DNA from: Monocercomonoides exilis | Lineage: Eukaryota; Preaxostyla; Oxymonadida; Polymastigidae | Direction: 5' to 3' | Length of the DNA stretch: 64,000 nucleotides | Assembly: GCA_001643675.2 (NCBI GenBank) | Contig: LSRY02000035.1 | Coordinates: 868,001-932,000 of the forward strand | Shown: piece after piece, positions 17,738 to 29,129 of the stretch | Numbering within the stretch: position 1 is the stretch's first letter | How the letters are laid out: each line of letters opens with the position of its first letter | The notes under the pieces: model-generated | What the model was told of the DNA's origin: nothing | The model's database searches: none | The model's input: the letters and a program-made list of their open reading frames with translations, nothing else | Program-made: the position numbers and the translations under genes

Positions 17738-18605
17738 ATGAGAGAATTGTAGTGATGAAAATTCTATTGTCTGGCAAAATAGCGTTTTCTTTTTCAATAT
17801 TGAAACCACCATTAAAATTTTGTTTTCTCTCATTTGAAATACAAAACTTTAGGAATTTTTGAGGTGATTGTGCGAACAAATATTTTGATGAAGAGAATTT
17901 TATTCAAATAACAAAACAAATTAATGTTGCTATTTTTTTTCTATTTTTCAAAAAAGAGAGCGAATGCTTTATGATTTATTTAATGCAAGTCTGAGAATTC
18001 TTTCAATTGGATAGTCTTTCGAATGGAGCAATTTTTTATCAACAGAAATTGAAAAAAAAGTTGCCTCAGGCAACGAAGCACTCGATAACTTACGGAACTT
18101 TTGGAATCAAACAAGACATATGGAATTCTTATTTTCAAAAGTTTTCTTTTTAATTTTTTTTATCTAACAAACAGAAAATTTTCAATTAAATTAATGCACT
18201 CCTGAAAACTATGGTTCTGAAAAATGAATGAAAATTTCTATGCATGTTATAAATTAATTGTTCACTAACAATGTCAACGTTGCATTAGCATTGTTTCACT
18301 AACGTCAATATCCTTCTCTTTCGGTTAAATGTAGTTTGTTTCTTTCATAATTTTTCTATTTTGCAAAAAAATGCAAAATGCAAAAGATGATCGAAAATCC
18401 ATTTTTTCTTTTGCAATTTTTACAACTATTCTGTAATTCCGTGATGATCTTTTTTGGAAACAAATGCAAATTTGAAACATATGCAGTCTGATCAAGCAAA
18501 TTAAACATGTATTTATAATCACATACACACACGAATATATATGTTAATTCATGTGATTTTTATATAATAGAAAAAAAAATAAATTATATAACGATCCTTT
18601 GTGAA
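17738..18605. other. A/T-rich spacer
   Basis: Contains the POP1 3' end and then A/T-rich sequence up to the candidate transposon end. No coding frame of note and no RNA gene recognised. Confidence 0.4.
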
Positions 18606-21244
18606 TAGACCTATTTTAGTTAGAATCAATAAATTCAAATATGTTAACTCAATTTCAATTACCTTCAACTTATCCAAATTTGCTTAATCTAATTCGAATT
18701 CCCTTAAACTTTTTTTTGGTTAAAAGGGCAATTTTATGATCAACACAAAATGATCGCAAGTTTTTGTTTTTGTGCATTTTTCACTCACATTGAATGAAAA
18801 CTGAACAAAAGATTATGGCTCATCATTAAAAAGAAATGTGTGTGATCAATTTTTAAAAATTTTTGAGTTTTTTCTGTCAATTTTTCTTAAATGTGACTTT
18901 TTTTATTATTGATGTATTCTCTTTCTCATACACAAGCTTTGCATATTGTAACATGTTTTGGATATTCCATTTTAGCTTTTAACGAGATTCAAATTGTATT
19001 TTCTTAATTTTTTTCACATTTTGCAATATTTTCATTTCAACTTCAATTTTTATTGGCTATTAAATAACAAAGAATGAAAATGAAGTTTTAGTTAAAAAAT
19101 TTTTTTCAGAAAAATAAAACAAAAGAAAAAATCTTATAATTCAAAAAAAATTCTTTTTCCTTTTTTCAAAAAAAAAAAAAAAAGAAATGAGAGAGAAATT
19201 TGGTGAATGTTTATTTAAATAAATGATAAAGAGGATAACAGCCTTTATGTGGTTATTTGAATACAGTGATTGTTATTTTGTTTGACTATGATTTTCATTG
19301 GATGAGAAAGAAGATGATCGTGCCCGAGATAAGTTTGAAGCTGAAGATGCAGAAGAATCTGATTGTTGAGAAAATAAATGATGAGTTGAAATCAATTGCA
19401 AAGACGAAATTGGAGTATTTGACTGTAGTTGAGGAGAAATTGCCGTTTCATTCAGTGAAGCCTGAGAAGAATATTGTGTATTTATTAGGGGCAAAGGGGA
19501 ATTCAATAAAAACTGATTAGATGAAGTCGACTTCCGCAAACGAGTTGATTCCCATTGATCTGGAAGAAACCAAGAAAAAGGGCAACTTCTTGTATCATCA
19601 TCGTTTATTCTTTCTATTTCTTTCAATTTATCTTCATTTCTTTCAGTATTATTGAAATTGACAGTTTTTCTTTTTTCTTTTTCTTTTTCTTTTTCTCTTT
19701 CTCTTTCTTTTTCTTCAGAAGTTGAATCATCATCTATTTCTATTTCTTCTCTTTCTTCTAATTCCAATATTGAATGTTTTTGTTTTTTCTCTTGATCTGG
19801 ATGTTTGGAAAATCGTTCGCAGTATGGGTCATCTGATTCTGTTGATTCTTCTATAAATGATAAATAATGGAAATATGAAAGTGAAAAAATGTTCTTTTCA
19901 TGCTCAAAAGAACAATATGGGTGTAAAAACAAAAACAAACCAATTCTTTGGATTGGCTTTGAATATTCAAAAGTTGAATTCTCATTTGCAAGATTTAGTT
20001 TTTTTCTTTGTCTTTCTATATACTGCTCGTTCGCTTTCTTTTTCGCTTCCTTTTTTTGACAAAATTGAGTGTGAAGTTCGTAAATAATCAACTCGTTTGC
20101 ATCGCAATCTGATTTCGTTAAAGGATTATGTAAAATGTGAAAATTGGTTAAACAAACTGAAACAATAAAAAAATCTTCAACTGTTTTAATATCCATAGGC
20201 CAATTTCTTCTGAACACAGTAAATAAAGTCTTTAATCGTCCAAAAAATCTTTCCACAATAACCCTGTGCTTCGATAGATATGGCGTTCCTTGGGGCTTTG
20301 TAATAATAGCTCCCAATTCTGCTTTTGCTCCCATATAGGCCGAGTCTGCCATGATTTTGGAACCTTTGAGATGTTGAGAGAAGGTTGGATAGTGATTTTT
20401 GAATATTTCATAGTCATGAACGCTTCCTGGGTAAAAATCACTGATTGTGCTGGCTAATCCGTTCTTTGGGTTGACCCCAATTTCAACTTTAACACAGTAA
20501 GAATGATGTTTTCCACTAAAAAATTTTATTCCATCTGCCAATTTTCCACTTGGCCTGTTAATAGGCACAATTGTGCAATCCATAATTAGACCAACCTCTT
20601 GCAATTCTTTGATTCTATCTTTACGAAAAATCAAAAGTGAATTAACAAGTGTATCTTTTATGTTTCCAACGATGCTGTGTAATAACTGCGTAACTGAGCT
20701 ATGTGATTTGTAAAATGGATAAGTCACAAGTTCTGTCATTGATGTTGAGCCCAAATGAAGGAAATTGAGTAAAATAAAAAGTTGTTCGTCAATATTTTGA
20801 ATTGCCTTTTGCTTTCCACGATGTTGAGGTAACTCGTAATCAAGAAGAAGAAGCAACATATCGAATTCTGTTCTTGTGAAACCTGTCAAGCGGAAAAATC
20901 CGTGAATGGGATCTTCGCTTTTTTGACAAGCTTTTTCTATTAAGGAATTTTTTTTCTCTTCCGGAGTTATTGGCGTGTGCGTTGGAAGCGTTATTCTTTT
21001 TTCTGCACGCTCAAGAACCTCCAAAAAATTAAATCGTTCCATGACAAATATTTATTTGCAAAATTTCAATTGATCTTACACCATTTTTTGTTCAATCAAC
21101 TTTATGATCGACAAACCAGTATTTGAAGTTTTGAAATTGATTGAGTCATTTTGAAAAAGTATTTGTTTTATCGTATTTTTATCAAACTTATTTCAATTTT
21201 GTTCCACTTTTTCTAATTGAAAAAATATATTTAAAATAGGTCTA
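18606..21244. mobile_element. Probable PIF/Harbinger-like DNA transposon with 13-bp terminal inverted repeats
   Basis: The repeat TAGACCTATTTTA at 18606-18618 is exactly inverted at 21232-21244 and brackets the transposase gene at 19273-21042. If the outer TA is a target duplication, the repeat proper is 11 bp beginning GACC. PIF/Harbinger elements usually duplicate 3 bp (TWA). The flanks here read ATA and TAA, so only TA is shared and the boundary is a proposal. About 650 bp of A/T-rich non-coding sequence lies on the left side, consistent with an element of this class. Confidence 0.5.
19273..21042 (-). CDS. DDE transposase, HARBI1 / DDE_Tnp_4 type
   Basis: 589 residues, single exon, catalysing cut-and-paste movement of the surrounding element. 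The catalytic triad is visible as Asp155 (IMDCTIVP), Asp233 (MADSAYMG) and Glu264 (VIVERFFGRLK), with the expected spacing and the DFYPGSVHD block between the first two. The N-terminal part has the helix-rich region found in HARBI1-type enzymes. After about residue 340 the protein changes to a long charged and Ser-rich tail: a Glu/Arg/Lys run, then Ser-rich sequence, not typical of the family. No stop or frameshift is present, so the enzyme may be recent or still active. PIF/Harbinger elements usually carry a second, Myb-like gene; none is seen here. Confidence 0.85.
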   Translation of the reverse strand: MERFNFLEVLERAEKRITLPTHTPITPEEKKNSLIEKACQKSEDPIHGFFRLTGFTRTEFDMLLLLLDYELPQHRGKQKAIQNIDEQLFILLNFLHLGSTSMTELVTYPFYKSHSSVTQLLHSIVGNIKDTLVNSLLIFRKDRIKELQEVGLIMDCTIVPINRPSGKLADGIKFFSGKHHSYCVKVEIGVNPKNGLASTISDFYPGSVHDYEIFKNHYPTFSQHLKGSKIMADSAYMGAKAELGAIITKPQGTPYLSKHRVIVERFFGRLKTLFTVFRRNWPMDIKTVEDFFIVSVCLTNFHILHNPLTKSDCDANELIIYELHTQFCQKKEAKKKANEQYIERQRKKLNLANENSTFEYSKPIQRIGLFLFLHPYCSFEHEKNIFSLSYFHYLSFIEESTESDDPYCERFSKHPDQEKKQKHSILELEEREEIEIDDDSTSEEKEREREKEKEKEKRKTVNFNNTERNEDKLKEIERINDDDTRSCPFSWFLPDQWESTRLRKSTSSNQFLLNSPLPLINTQYSSQASLNETAISPQLQSNTPISSLQLISTHHLFSQQSDSSASSASNLSRARSSSFSSNENHSQTK

Positions 21245-21873
21245 ATGTTTTTTTTTCCACTTTTTTTTTCATTTGTTATTTTTATTCGGCTATTCAATTC
21301 GATTTACAAAAGGCTAATAATGAAAAATAATGAACTCAAAACAATCATCTCAATGAATTGAAACTTTTTGTTCAAAATTCAATTTGCTTAAATGGATTGA
21401 TCATATTATTACTGATATTTGAGAAAATTAACAACTTAATTATTATTTGATTTATCGTTTAGATTAAGAAAAGCACAATCATTTGCAAATATTGTTTAAA
21501 ATCTTAGCGTTCTTCACCAGTTGTTTGGCTTGAAGCTTTCATGAATTTAACTGTTCACTATGTTCCGATTTTCCAATACCTCCAACATTTCATGATCATT
21601 CTTTCAAATGTATCTATTATCAGCCACATACTGATTTTTCACAATTTGTAATGGGCGCGAACAAAGATATTTCATTTCATATTTAATGAATTTGTGCGTT
21701 TAATTTTTCAGATAGATTTTTCACACTTGTGTTGCTTGCACATTCCAAAATATTGTTTCAATCTCATTCCATGCGATCTCTTAAATTTCATTCACCATAC
21801 TTTGTGACTGACATGTGATCGATTTATGCTTGTGTCGATCAGTGGAAACACAGACAATTGAACATCAAAAGGA
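21245..21873. other. A/T-rich spacer
   Basis: No coding frame or repeat recognised between the transposon end and the beta-helix gene. It should contain that gene's promoter. Confidence 0.4.
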
Positions 21874-23175
21874 ATGTTTCTGAAATTCGTTTTAATCCAA
21901 GTTGCGATGATGACTCACTCTCAAGATGTTGATTCAACTGGCTTGACAGAAGCTTTTGTGAAGCAAAGTGGGAGTGAAAGCAGCAGTGGAGAATCAATCG
22001 ATCATGAAAAGAGTTCTTTGAAAAGTGCTTATGATCTGCTTGGAGACAATGAAGAGTGCCATTTGATGGTAGTGGATGATGCTGCTGCGCTGACAGCCGA
22101 GCCAATCACATTCAACAAGAGTCACGGAATAACCATTGAAGGAATAGAGAGCAACGGATACAGAAACACTGAAGCAACAATTGACTGCACTGTTTCAGCA
22201 TCATCAGTTTTATTCAATTGTGCAAAACATGTTGAATTCAAGTCTTTGGCATTCAACTTTCCAATATCAAGATCAAACAAATACACAGTCATTAGTGCAG
22301 GATCTGATTCTATTTCATTGGCAATCAGCGATTGCAGTTTTGTCAGGGTTAATATCAACCAACAAAATGGAGCTGTTGCTAATGTCAACGGAGACAATCT
22401 GGTTGCGAACAATCTTGTGAGGGTCACAACTGGGACAGCAACACTGAATGCAGTTTCATGTCAAGATGACACTGAAACAGTGACATTCTCGTATTCACCA
22501 TTCAGCTTCATTGGAGCAAGAGAAGTCTCATTGTTTGGAGTGGCAATCAACAAGGTGAATGTGCTTAATGGAGCCGCGATAAAAATCAAAGATCGGATTC
22601 ACAACTCAACAAAAGTTGTCATTGAGGGAATGAACATGATGGAAGTGAATTCAGAGGGAAGAACTGTTGGAGGTTTGCAAATATCTCTTGTATCTGAGGA
22701 ATCAACAGCAGACATCGGAAGAAGCAGTAAATGTACATTCAAATCGTGCACAGCACCAAATGGAAAATCTGGGGCAGTGTTTGTGAAAATGCCAGAGGCT
22801 ATGTCTCACTTGAAACTTCCATTGGCAAACAATTTGGATATCGACAGATCAAACATTGCACGTTCAACAGCCACATCTTTGTTCATTTCTGCACCAGATT
22901 ACGAAGAGTTCAGAGATCAAGAAGATGCATTTGAGTTTCAGCAGAGCTTCAACGGTGATATAGTTAACTTGGTTGATGGAGAGGAAGTTGAAATGGCTCA
23001 GGGAGATGTTGAAAATATATTAAATGGTATAAAGGATGTTGTCGATAATGTAGAAAATGTTGTAAATAAAGTCAAAGATAAAAGCACAACTGATTTTGGC
23101 ATAGAGATTGGAAATCTTGCCTTGAGCATTTTGAAGCTTATTATTATTTTAATTATTTATCGCAACACGAAATGA
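21874..23175 (+). CDS. Membrane-anchored right-handed beta-helix (pectin-lyase-like fold) protein
   Basis: 433 residues, single exon. The first 16 residues (MFLKFVLIQVAMMTHS) look like a short signal peptide. The body shows the irregular parallel beta-helix rhythm: alternating short strands such as HVEFKSLAF, LAISDCSFVRV, VSLFGVAI, VVIEGMNMM and CTFKSCTA. These resemble the long protein at 32566-41660 but lack its GG and Cys-Gly/Pro-Cys signatures. A coiled, Asp/Val-rich stretch (VENILNGIKDVVDNVENVV) precedes a C-terminal hydrophobic helix (LALSILKLIIILIIY) ending in a basic tail. I infer a surface or secretory-pathway protein with its helix outside and a minimal cytosolic tail. No catalytic motif is seen and the function is unknown. 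Confidence 0.75.
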   Translation: MFLKFVLIQVAMMTHSQDVDSTGLTEAFVKQSGSESSSGESIDHEKSSLKSAYDLLGDNEECHLMVVDDAAALTAEPITFNKSHGITIEGIESNGYRNTEATIDCTVSASSVLFNCAKHVEFKSLAFNFPISRSNKYTVISAGSDSISLAISDCSFVRVNINQQNGAVANVNGDNLVANNLVRVTTGTATLNAVSCQDDTETVTFSYSPFSFIGAREVSLFGVAINKVNVLNGAAIKIKDRIHNSTKVVIEGMNMMEVNSEGRTVGGLQISLVSEESTADIGRSSKCTFKSCTAPNGKSGAVFVKMPEAMSHLKLPLANNLDIDRSNIARSTATSLFISAPDYEEFRDQEDAFEFQQSFNGDIVNLVDGEEVEMAQGDVENILNGIKDVVDNVENVVNKVKDKSTTDFGIEIGNLALSILKLIIILIIYRNTK

Positions 23176-24041
23176 GACTCTAAACAGAAAACTTTTCAAG
23201 TTCCATAAAATTTTTATTTAACAGATGATATTTTCTTATGTTTTTTCTATTTCCCTATAGTTTTTGATTGCATTTTATGTTGAAACTTAATTTATTTTCG
23301 ATTTTTTTGAGATTTTTGTTTTTTTTTTAAAAGAAGTTTTGTCGAATATAAAACTTCATATGATGTCAAACAAGAAGAAAGAATATAGTAATTATTATTA
23401 TTATTATGATGTTGTATTGATTCAAAATCCAAGATGAAAAAAAGGATAAACATTAATTTTCATTTTGATAAATTGACAATAAATCAACTTTTTGATGTTC
23501 AACTTAAAAGTGATAAAGAGAAAGATTATCGAAACAAAGTTTGCCTTTAGGAAAAAAAAATACAAATCAGCGAAATATTAGATGAAATTTGAATAGACTT
23601 CTTCAATTAAAATAAACCCATTTAATTCAAATGAAATTGGTTCATTTTAATTAAAAACTGCATATGCAAATTAACGCTGAAATCCGTCTTGAAGAAGTTA
23701 TGAAAAATTATATGACATTTTGCAAAATAACTTAATGGTTCATTTGGTGTTATTTCTTAAAAAAAATTGAATTCAATTTTTTCAACAATTTTGATCTTTT
23801 TGTTTTTTATTGGAAATGTGACTAAATAACAACAAAATGAGCTTGAAAGACACCATAAAAAAATGAAGTGAGTTGAAGGTTTGTTTCGCTTATGTTTTTA
23901 TGTTTATTTTGAAAAAGAACACAGATGAAACGATCTTTATTTGGATAAAAATGTTGAAAGAAAAAGTGAAATGCTCCTTGCAATTTCGTTGTCTCAAACA
24001 ATAATTCCTGCAAAAATGCACTTAATGCAACGAAGCAGCTC
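23176..24041. other. A/T-rich spacer
   Basis: No credible gene. Short minus-strand frames near 23822-24190 have no conserved features and run antisense into the pseudogene that follows. Confidence 0.4.
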
Positions 24042-25256
24042 ATGAACAAGCCTTTATTTTCTTCTTTTTCTTCTTCGTATCTCCATTCTTTTTGCATTGT
24101 TTTCTTTCTCATCCTCCACACTTGCAACCCCATCGATAGCGACATTCTCACCTCTCTCAGCAGCCTATCCACTTCTCTTTCTGCCTTCAATGCTTCTTTC
24201 CTCCATCAAACACGTTCTTCACCAAATAATCTTGGAAAATACAACGGATCCGAAACTCAAAGAAAGGAATTAAAAAGAATGTCCTCATTCAACCTAAATA
24301 GCTATCTCTTTGCATGGTGCGAATGGAATGATACAACTGGTAGGTCAAATCGTGGAGGTGCACTTTATGTTGTTTGTGAAAATGCAAATCTTTCAATCAC
24401 TTCTTGTTCATTCAACAATTGTTATTGCACAGGTGGCTGGGAAGGAGGAGCATTGTTCTGCGGAAATTTGTTAAAAATTGAAGCCACAAAATCGAAATTT
24501 CACAAACTGTTCTTCATTTCACGGAGGAGCAATTTGTACAGATGGTCAAAAATCATCTTCCGTTTATTCATTTTCTGATCACAAAGCAGAAAATTGTTCA
24601 GCCACAGATAATGGTTATGGTGGAGCATCACATTGTTTATATCTGTTAAAAATACCAATATCACAAAATCTGATTTCACAAACTGTTCTTCATTTCATGG
24701 AGGAGCAATTTGAATTGATGGAAGGCAATCATCTTCCGTTTATTCACTCTCAGAAAACAGAGCGGAAAGTTGTTCAATAACAAATTGGTGTGGAACTGGT
24801 TGGTATTTTGGGATCAATAACATGACCTCAACTTGTCAATTCCCGTTTTCCGAATGTTGGTGTATCGCAAATTCTGGTGGTGATTCTGCTGGTTCTTTTA
24901 CATTTTCTTATCCTCCACAAAATAAACCAAATCAATTTTTGGTTAATGATTGCCAATTCATAAACAACAAATTGACAAGTTCATCAACTTCCTATGGTGG
25001 CGCTGCGCTGTGTTGCACAGCAACTTATTCCTGGATGAGAGGAAATAAATTCATCACTTTCTGCTTCTTTAATGGTAACTCCGCCACAAATGGAAGAGGG
25101 AATGATTTCTTTTTCAATGGAAGCAGCATCATCCAATCTCCATTTCAGCAATGGAAACCAACCGTTGCACCCAGCATTATCCTGTATTGTTGTTCCACAG
25201 TCTTTATGTTGGAGTTGTTGATACGCAATCATCTTATCTCCTTTTTTTTCAAATGA
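24042..25256 (+). pseudogene. Broken beta-helix surface protein gene
   Basis: Starts with a signal peptide (FCIVFFLILHTC) and continues with beta-helix repeats of the type seen in the large minus-strand gene: SNRGGALYV, SFNNCYC, GGWEGGALFC. The frame then breaks. Near 24480-24500 the repeat NFTNCSSFHGGAICTDG continues in another frame. Near 24690 a second copy of the FTNCSSFHGGAI cassette returns in a different frame and is followed directly by TGA (about 24712). The repeats resume in the original frame at about 24780-25256 (SSTSYGGAALCC). At least two frameshifts and one stop are therefore needed. The kinase-like tail expected of the family is not recognisable downstream. This is a decayed relative or recent duplicate of the 32566-41660 family. 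Confidence 0.7.
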
Positions 25257-28200
25257 AAATTCATGAGAAATTTCATCTCTTCATTTTCTTCATTTTCTTC
25301 CTCACTCTCTCTTCCTATTCCTTCCGCTTCGATTATGTTTGTGAAAATATACCTTTTTTATGTGAAGCTAAAGCTATCGGCTTCCGTGTCCATTTCTCCT
25401 AAACCTCATGTTTTATTTCCTCTTTTTGCTTTTGTCCTTTATATTCCTTAAAAATTAACTTCATTACTCCATTGACTTTCTCTTCTTTCTCTTCTTCCTC
25501 CCCACTTCTCCTCCTCTTCTCACAACTTAAGCGTTGCCAGAGCATTCATCCCGCTTTCAACATAACCACATCTTCCACTTTCAGTCTTTTATTCTTAAGC
25601 GCCTTCTCCTCTATCTCTTCCACTTCACACGCTGCAACCCCTCACCAGATCGCTTAGTCGTCCTGTTTCACCATCACACGCATCGACTGCAGAGATCACC
25701 ATATCTGTAGTGAAGGGTCAAACAGATCGTTGGTGAACGGGAATGCTATTCACATCTGCCTCCGAAAAGATCCTCTTGCACCCCGACTTCGTTCCCATCG
25801 AAACTGCAACAACGGAAGTGGAGCTACCAGCTGAACAGAAAGCATCACCGAAAGCACCACATAATAGGCACATACGACACCCCCATACAACACAGCCCGC
25901 CGCGCCACATCACATCCCTGCAGCATCTGTAGCTCCATCAGAAACGACTATCTGTGATTTTCATACGTTTCAGCCGCCTCAGGCACCACAATACGTAGCC
26001 GCCTCTCGTTGTTGTCCATCGCTGTTTCAGACGTGTTTGAAGCCGCCACCTCCGACGCATCCGAAGGGTAAATTGCATGTGCAGATGAAGATGTTAATAA
26101 CTGTTCATCACCTCCCACCCACTTCTCTTCGCTTCTACACCTCTGGAGTGAAGATGCAGACCGGAGTCCTGCTCCATATCAGATTGATGAAAAAGATGAG
26201 GAAGATAGTATTTGATTTGGAAGAAGAAGAAGTTGATGAAGAAGAATGAGGAGACAATGAAAATAAACCTTTTCTTTCTACGGCACATGAGTGGCAGTAT
26301 TTCATAGAAGGGGAAAGAATTCATTTTCGAGTGTTTCTGCGTAGAATTCCCTTCAGTGATAAGTGAGGACTAGAAGGCAGGAATAGATCATTGAAGTTCG
26401 AAGGATATGAAGAAGAAAAAGAAGAAGTTATTGATGAGATTTTTTGATATTCAGAATAATGAAGTTTAACGATAACAAATACAAAGATTCTCGTTGAAAT
26501 CTATCTTTTTCTGTTTTAGATTTCTTTGGTATCATATTCTTCTTGCAAGCAGTAATTACTGTATCCTTCAAACATTCAACTTGCTCCTTAACCTCTTTCC
26601 AACAAAAAAGGAAACATTTAGAAATCCGTTTTTCCGTTTCTTCCTTTCCTCGTTTTCCTCTTTAATTTCCTCACTTCAATAAATAATATCGTTCAACTTA
26701 ATTATTTTTAAAGCAAGAACAAACGTTTTGTGTTTTGCGATATCATGAACACTGTCGATTTTCGTATTTCCTCTTTTCTTCATCTTGCTGAAAATGGATT
26801 TCTTCTTCATCTTAAAATCATTCGTCATATTTGAGTTCTTTTTTGCTTATATCTTTCATTAATCCAATCATTCCTTCAATCTTCTGTATTTGCTCTTCTT
26901 CATCGCAATTTTCCAGTTCAGAAAACAATTCTTCAAATAATAGATACAGAAAGAAAGAAATTCACTCATCAAGTGTTCTAATGCAACAACGAACATAAAA
27001 AAGTGAACTTTTTTGTGTTGTCCGTCATTTGCATTTTTACGAAAATATTGCATTCAGAAAACAACTGCAATCTTGCCTTTCACATTGAATTGGAGCATGT
27101 TGGGAAGAAGAAAATGACGATAATAAAAAACTCATAAAGATCATAGAAAAATATGCATTCAAACCGTTCCATCAAGCGTTGACATTTTCGACTTGTAATT
27201 TCAAAGAAAAAGAATTCTTTATCTTTTCTGTTTGTTGTTATGGTTTCAATGATCGAATCATTTACTTTAAACTGGAATATTCATACACAGAATGAGAAGT
27301 CAGTAAGTGAACATTACCTGTAGAACTAGAAATTATATTTCATGTGATGAAAGTTGACAATGGTAGAGATGCAATAATTCTGAAATTCTATCTGATGATT
27401 TTTGGAGATTGGAAGATAGAAGAAATACACCAATTTCATCAATTACACAAAAAGACATAACGTATGTATTTTGTATTGTTCTATTGATTGTGAAGATGTT
27501 TCCATCTGTATCATTTCCAAAGTGCAGGAATCCGTCTTATTGTTGAAATGGCAAATCTCCGCTTTGGAGAGCAATACGATGAGAACGGAGCTGATTATTA
27601 TATAGTCATTGGGAAATAAATGAAGTTACGCAAGATATATGATTTTTATTTGGAACAAGAGATGAAAACAAATTCAACTGAAGTTTTATTGAATGAAGAT
27701 TTATGGATGGAATTCTGTGAAGGACAAAATCTGCACAAAATTGTATAGCATTTTGGAATATAAGGCCTGATGGGTGGTTTGTGGTATTTTTTAACAAGGA
27801 AAGTGGTTGGCAATATCGAGGGAAGGATATTTATCACAAAAAAATACAACAGCTCAACGAAAAAAAAGGAGAAACCAAAAATATCGGTTTTATTTATAAG
27901 GTTTTCCTGTTTCTCGGACTGCGCCAGGCAGACATGGAAAGCGACGAAATTCTATTTCTGATTCCGCTTTTGCTTCAAAAGAGTGGAGAAACGCCAACTA
28001 CGAGACATCAAATTGATGAATATTAGTTGGCAGTTGAACAACATTCAGGCCAACAGCTCTTGAATTTCATTCTTCGAAGGGACAGCCATTTTGAGTGAGC
28101 AATGTGATTATCATTCGAAGTTTGCTTACTTCGATGCCACAGCCGATGAGAGAGAATTTGATGGTTTTTGTTTTCATCGTTTGTTTTTCAACAAAGCTGT

Positions 28201-29129
28201 TGTTTCGCTCAGTTTCTATGTTTGTACATGGTCCATTGAATTTTGTGCATTGTGCATCAGAGAATGCATTTCAGAAGCATTGTCATCTGCATCGTGAGCA
28301 TCGATGAATGAATGCCAACCTTTCCATCCATCTTCCTCCTCTTCGCTGTTGAAGCACAGCCAACTCATTCTCTTCGTTTTCATCAGGGTTTATCTTCCTC
28401 ATCCGCAATCTCGTTGGAATTTGGTGCCTTCCAATCACGCAGGCCGAAGAGCGATTTCCTTCAAGCACAGAAAGATGAGCATCCCTTCCTTCCTCGGCAT
28501 CCCCTTTTCGTCTGCTTCAATCCGCCGATCGTTGTTGTCTATTTCTTCTTCCCCTTTTTCTTCTGTGAAGCGAGCTTGGCGAATGCCCAAAAGCACAAAG
28601 TGTGGTCATTCAAGCCACAAGCACCCAAAGTCCGCAAACGCCATTGTTTTTTTTTAAATAATTGAGATTGTCTTCTTTTTTTATTCTTTTAATTTTCAGA
28701 TTTTGAAGAATGGAACAAACGAAGCAAAAAAAAAAAAAAAACTTTTACTTTCTTTGTTCATTTGGAGGAGGAAGCAAGAAGGCGAAAAGGAAGGGACAGG
28801 ACAAAATGGAGAGAAGAAGAAGAAGTAGTAGTAGTAGTAGAGAATATTAAAAAAAAAAATGAATGTTCGAAAGTGAATGGATGGGAAAGCACTTGGGTGG
28901 TCCTGTGGGCTTTTGTCGAATTGCTTAAAGCGATTTAGAAGCGGAAGGAATGCGCAGAGGGTGGATGGCGTGTCATTCTGCTTTGTCTGAATTATTTCTT
29001 TGTTTTGAAATTGGTTTTGGAGTTTGTTTTTTAGTCATATAAATATAATTTAAGTTTTAATAAATTATTTTATTATCTTTTTGTTTTGATTTCATATGCA
29101 ATCCTTCAACAATGCTGTAATATTTGTAG
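25257..29129. other. Decayed coding debris and low-complexity sequence, no assignable gene
   Basis: This stretch alternates between A/T-rich spacer and patches with coding-like composition, but no frame can be assigned. 25743-26249 is a 168-residue plus-strand frame rich in Pro and His, ending in an acidic run; it matches nothing I know. 26289-26460 and 28090-28666 hold short frames with scattered stops. A purine repeat of GAA and TAG triplets lies at 28812-28840. The 28312-28665 frame may be a remnant of the missing upstream part of the pyrophosphorylase-like gene, but this is a guess. Confidence 0.35.
27529..28026 (+). pseudogene. Possible decayed gene of unknown function
   Basis: Coding-like segments occur in successive frames. 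27529-27619 reads IRLIVEMANLRFGEQYDENG and runs into TAA. The same frame continues from 27620 (MKLRKIYDFYLEQEM) to another stop near 27748. A third segment in a shifted frame reads PDGWFVVFFNKESGWQYRG and stays open to 28026. The composition suggests a former protein-coding gene with stops and at least one frameshift. No family is recognised, and splicing could explain part of the breakage. Confidence 0.3.
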
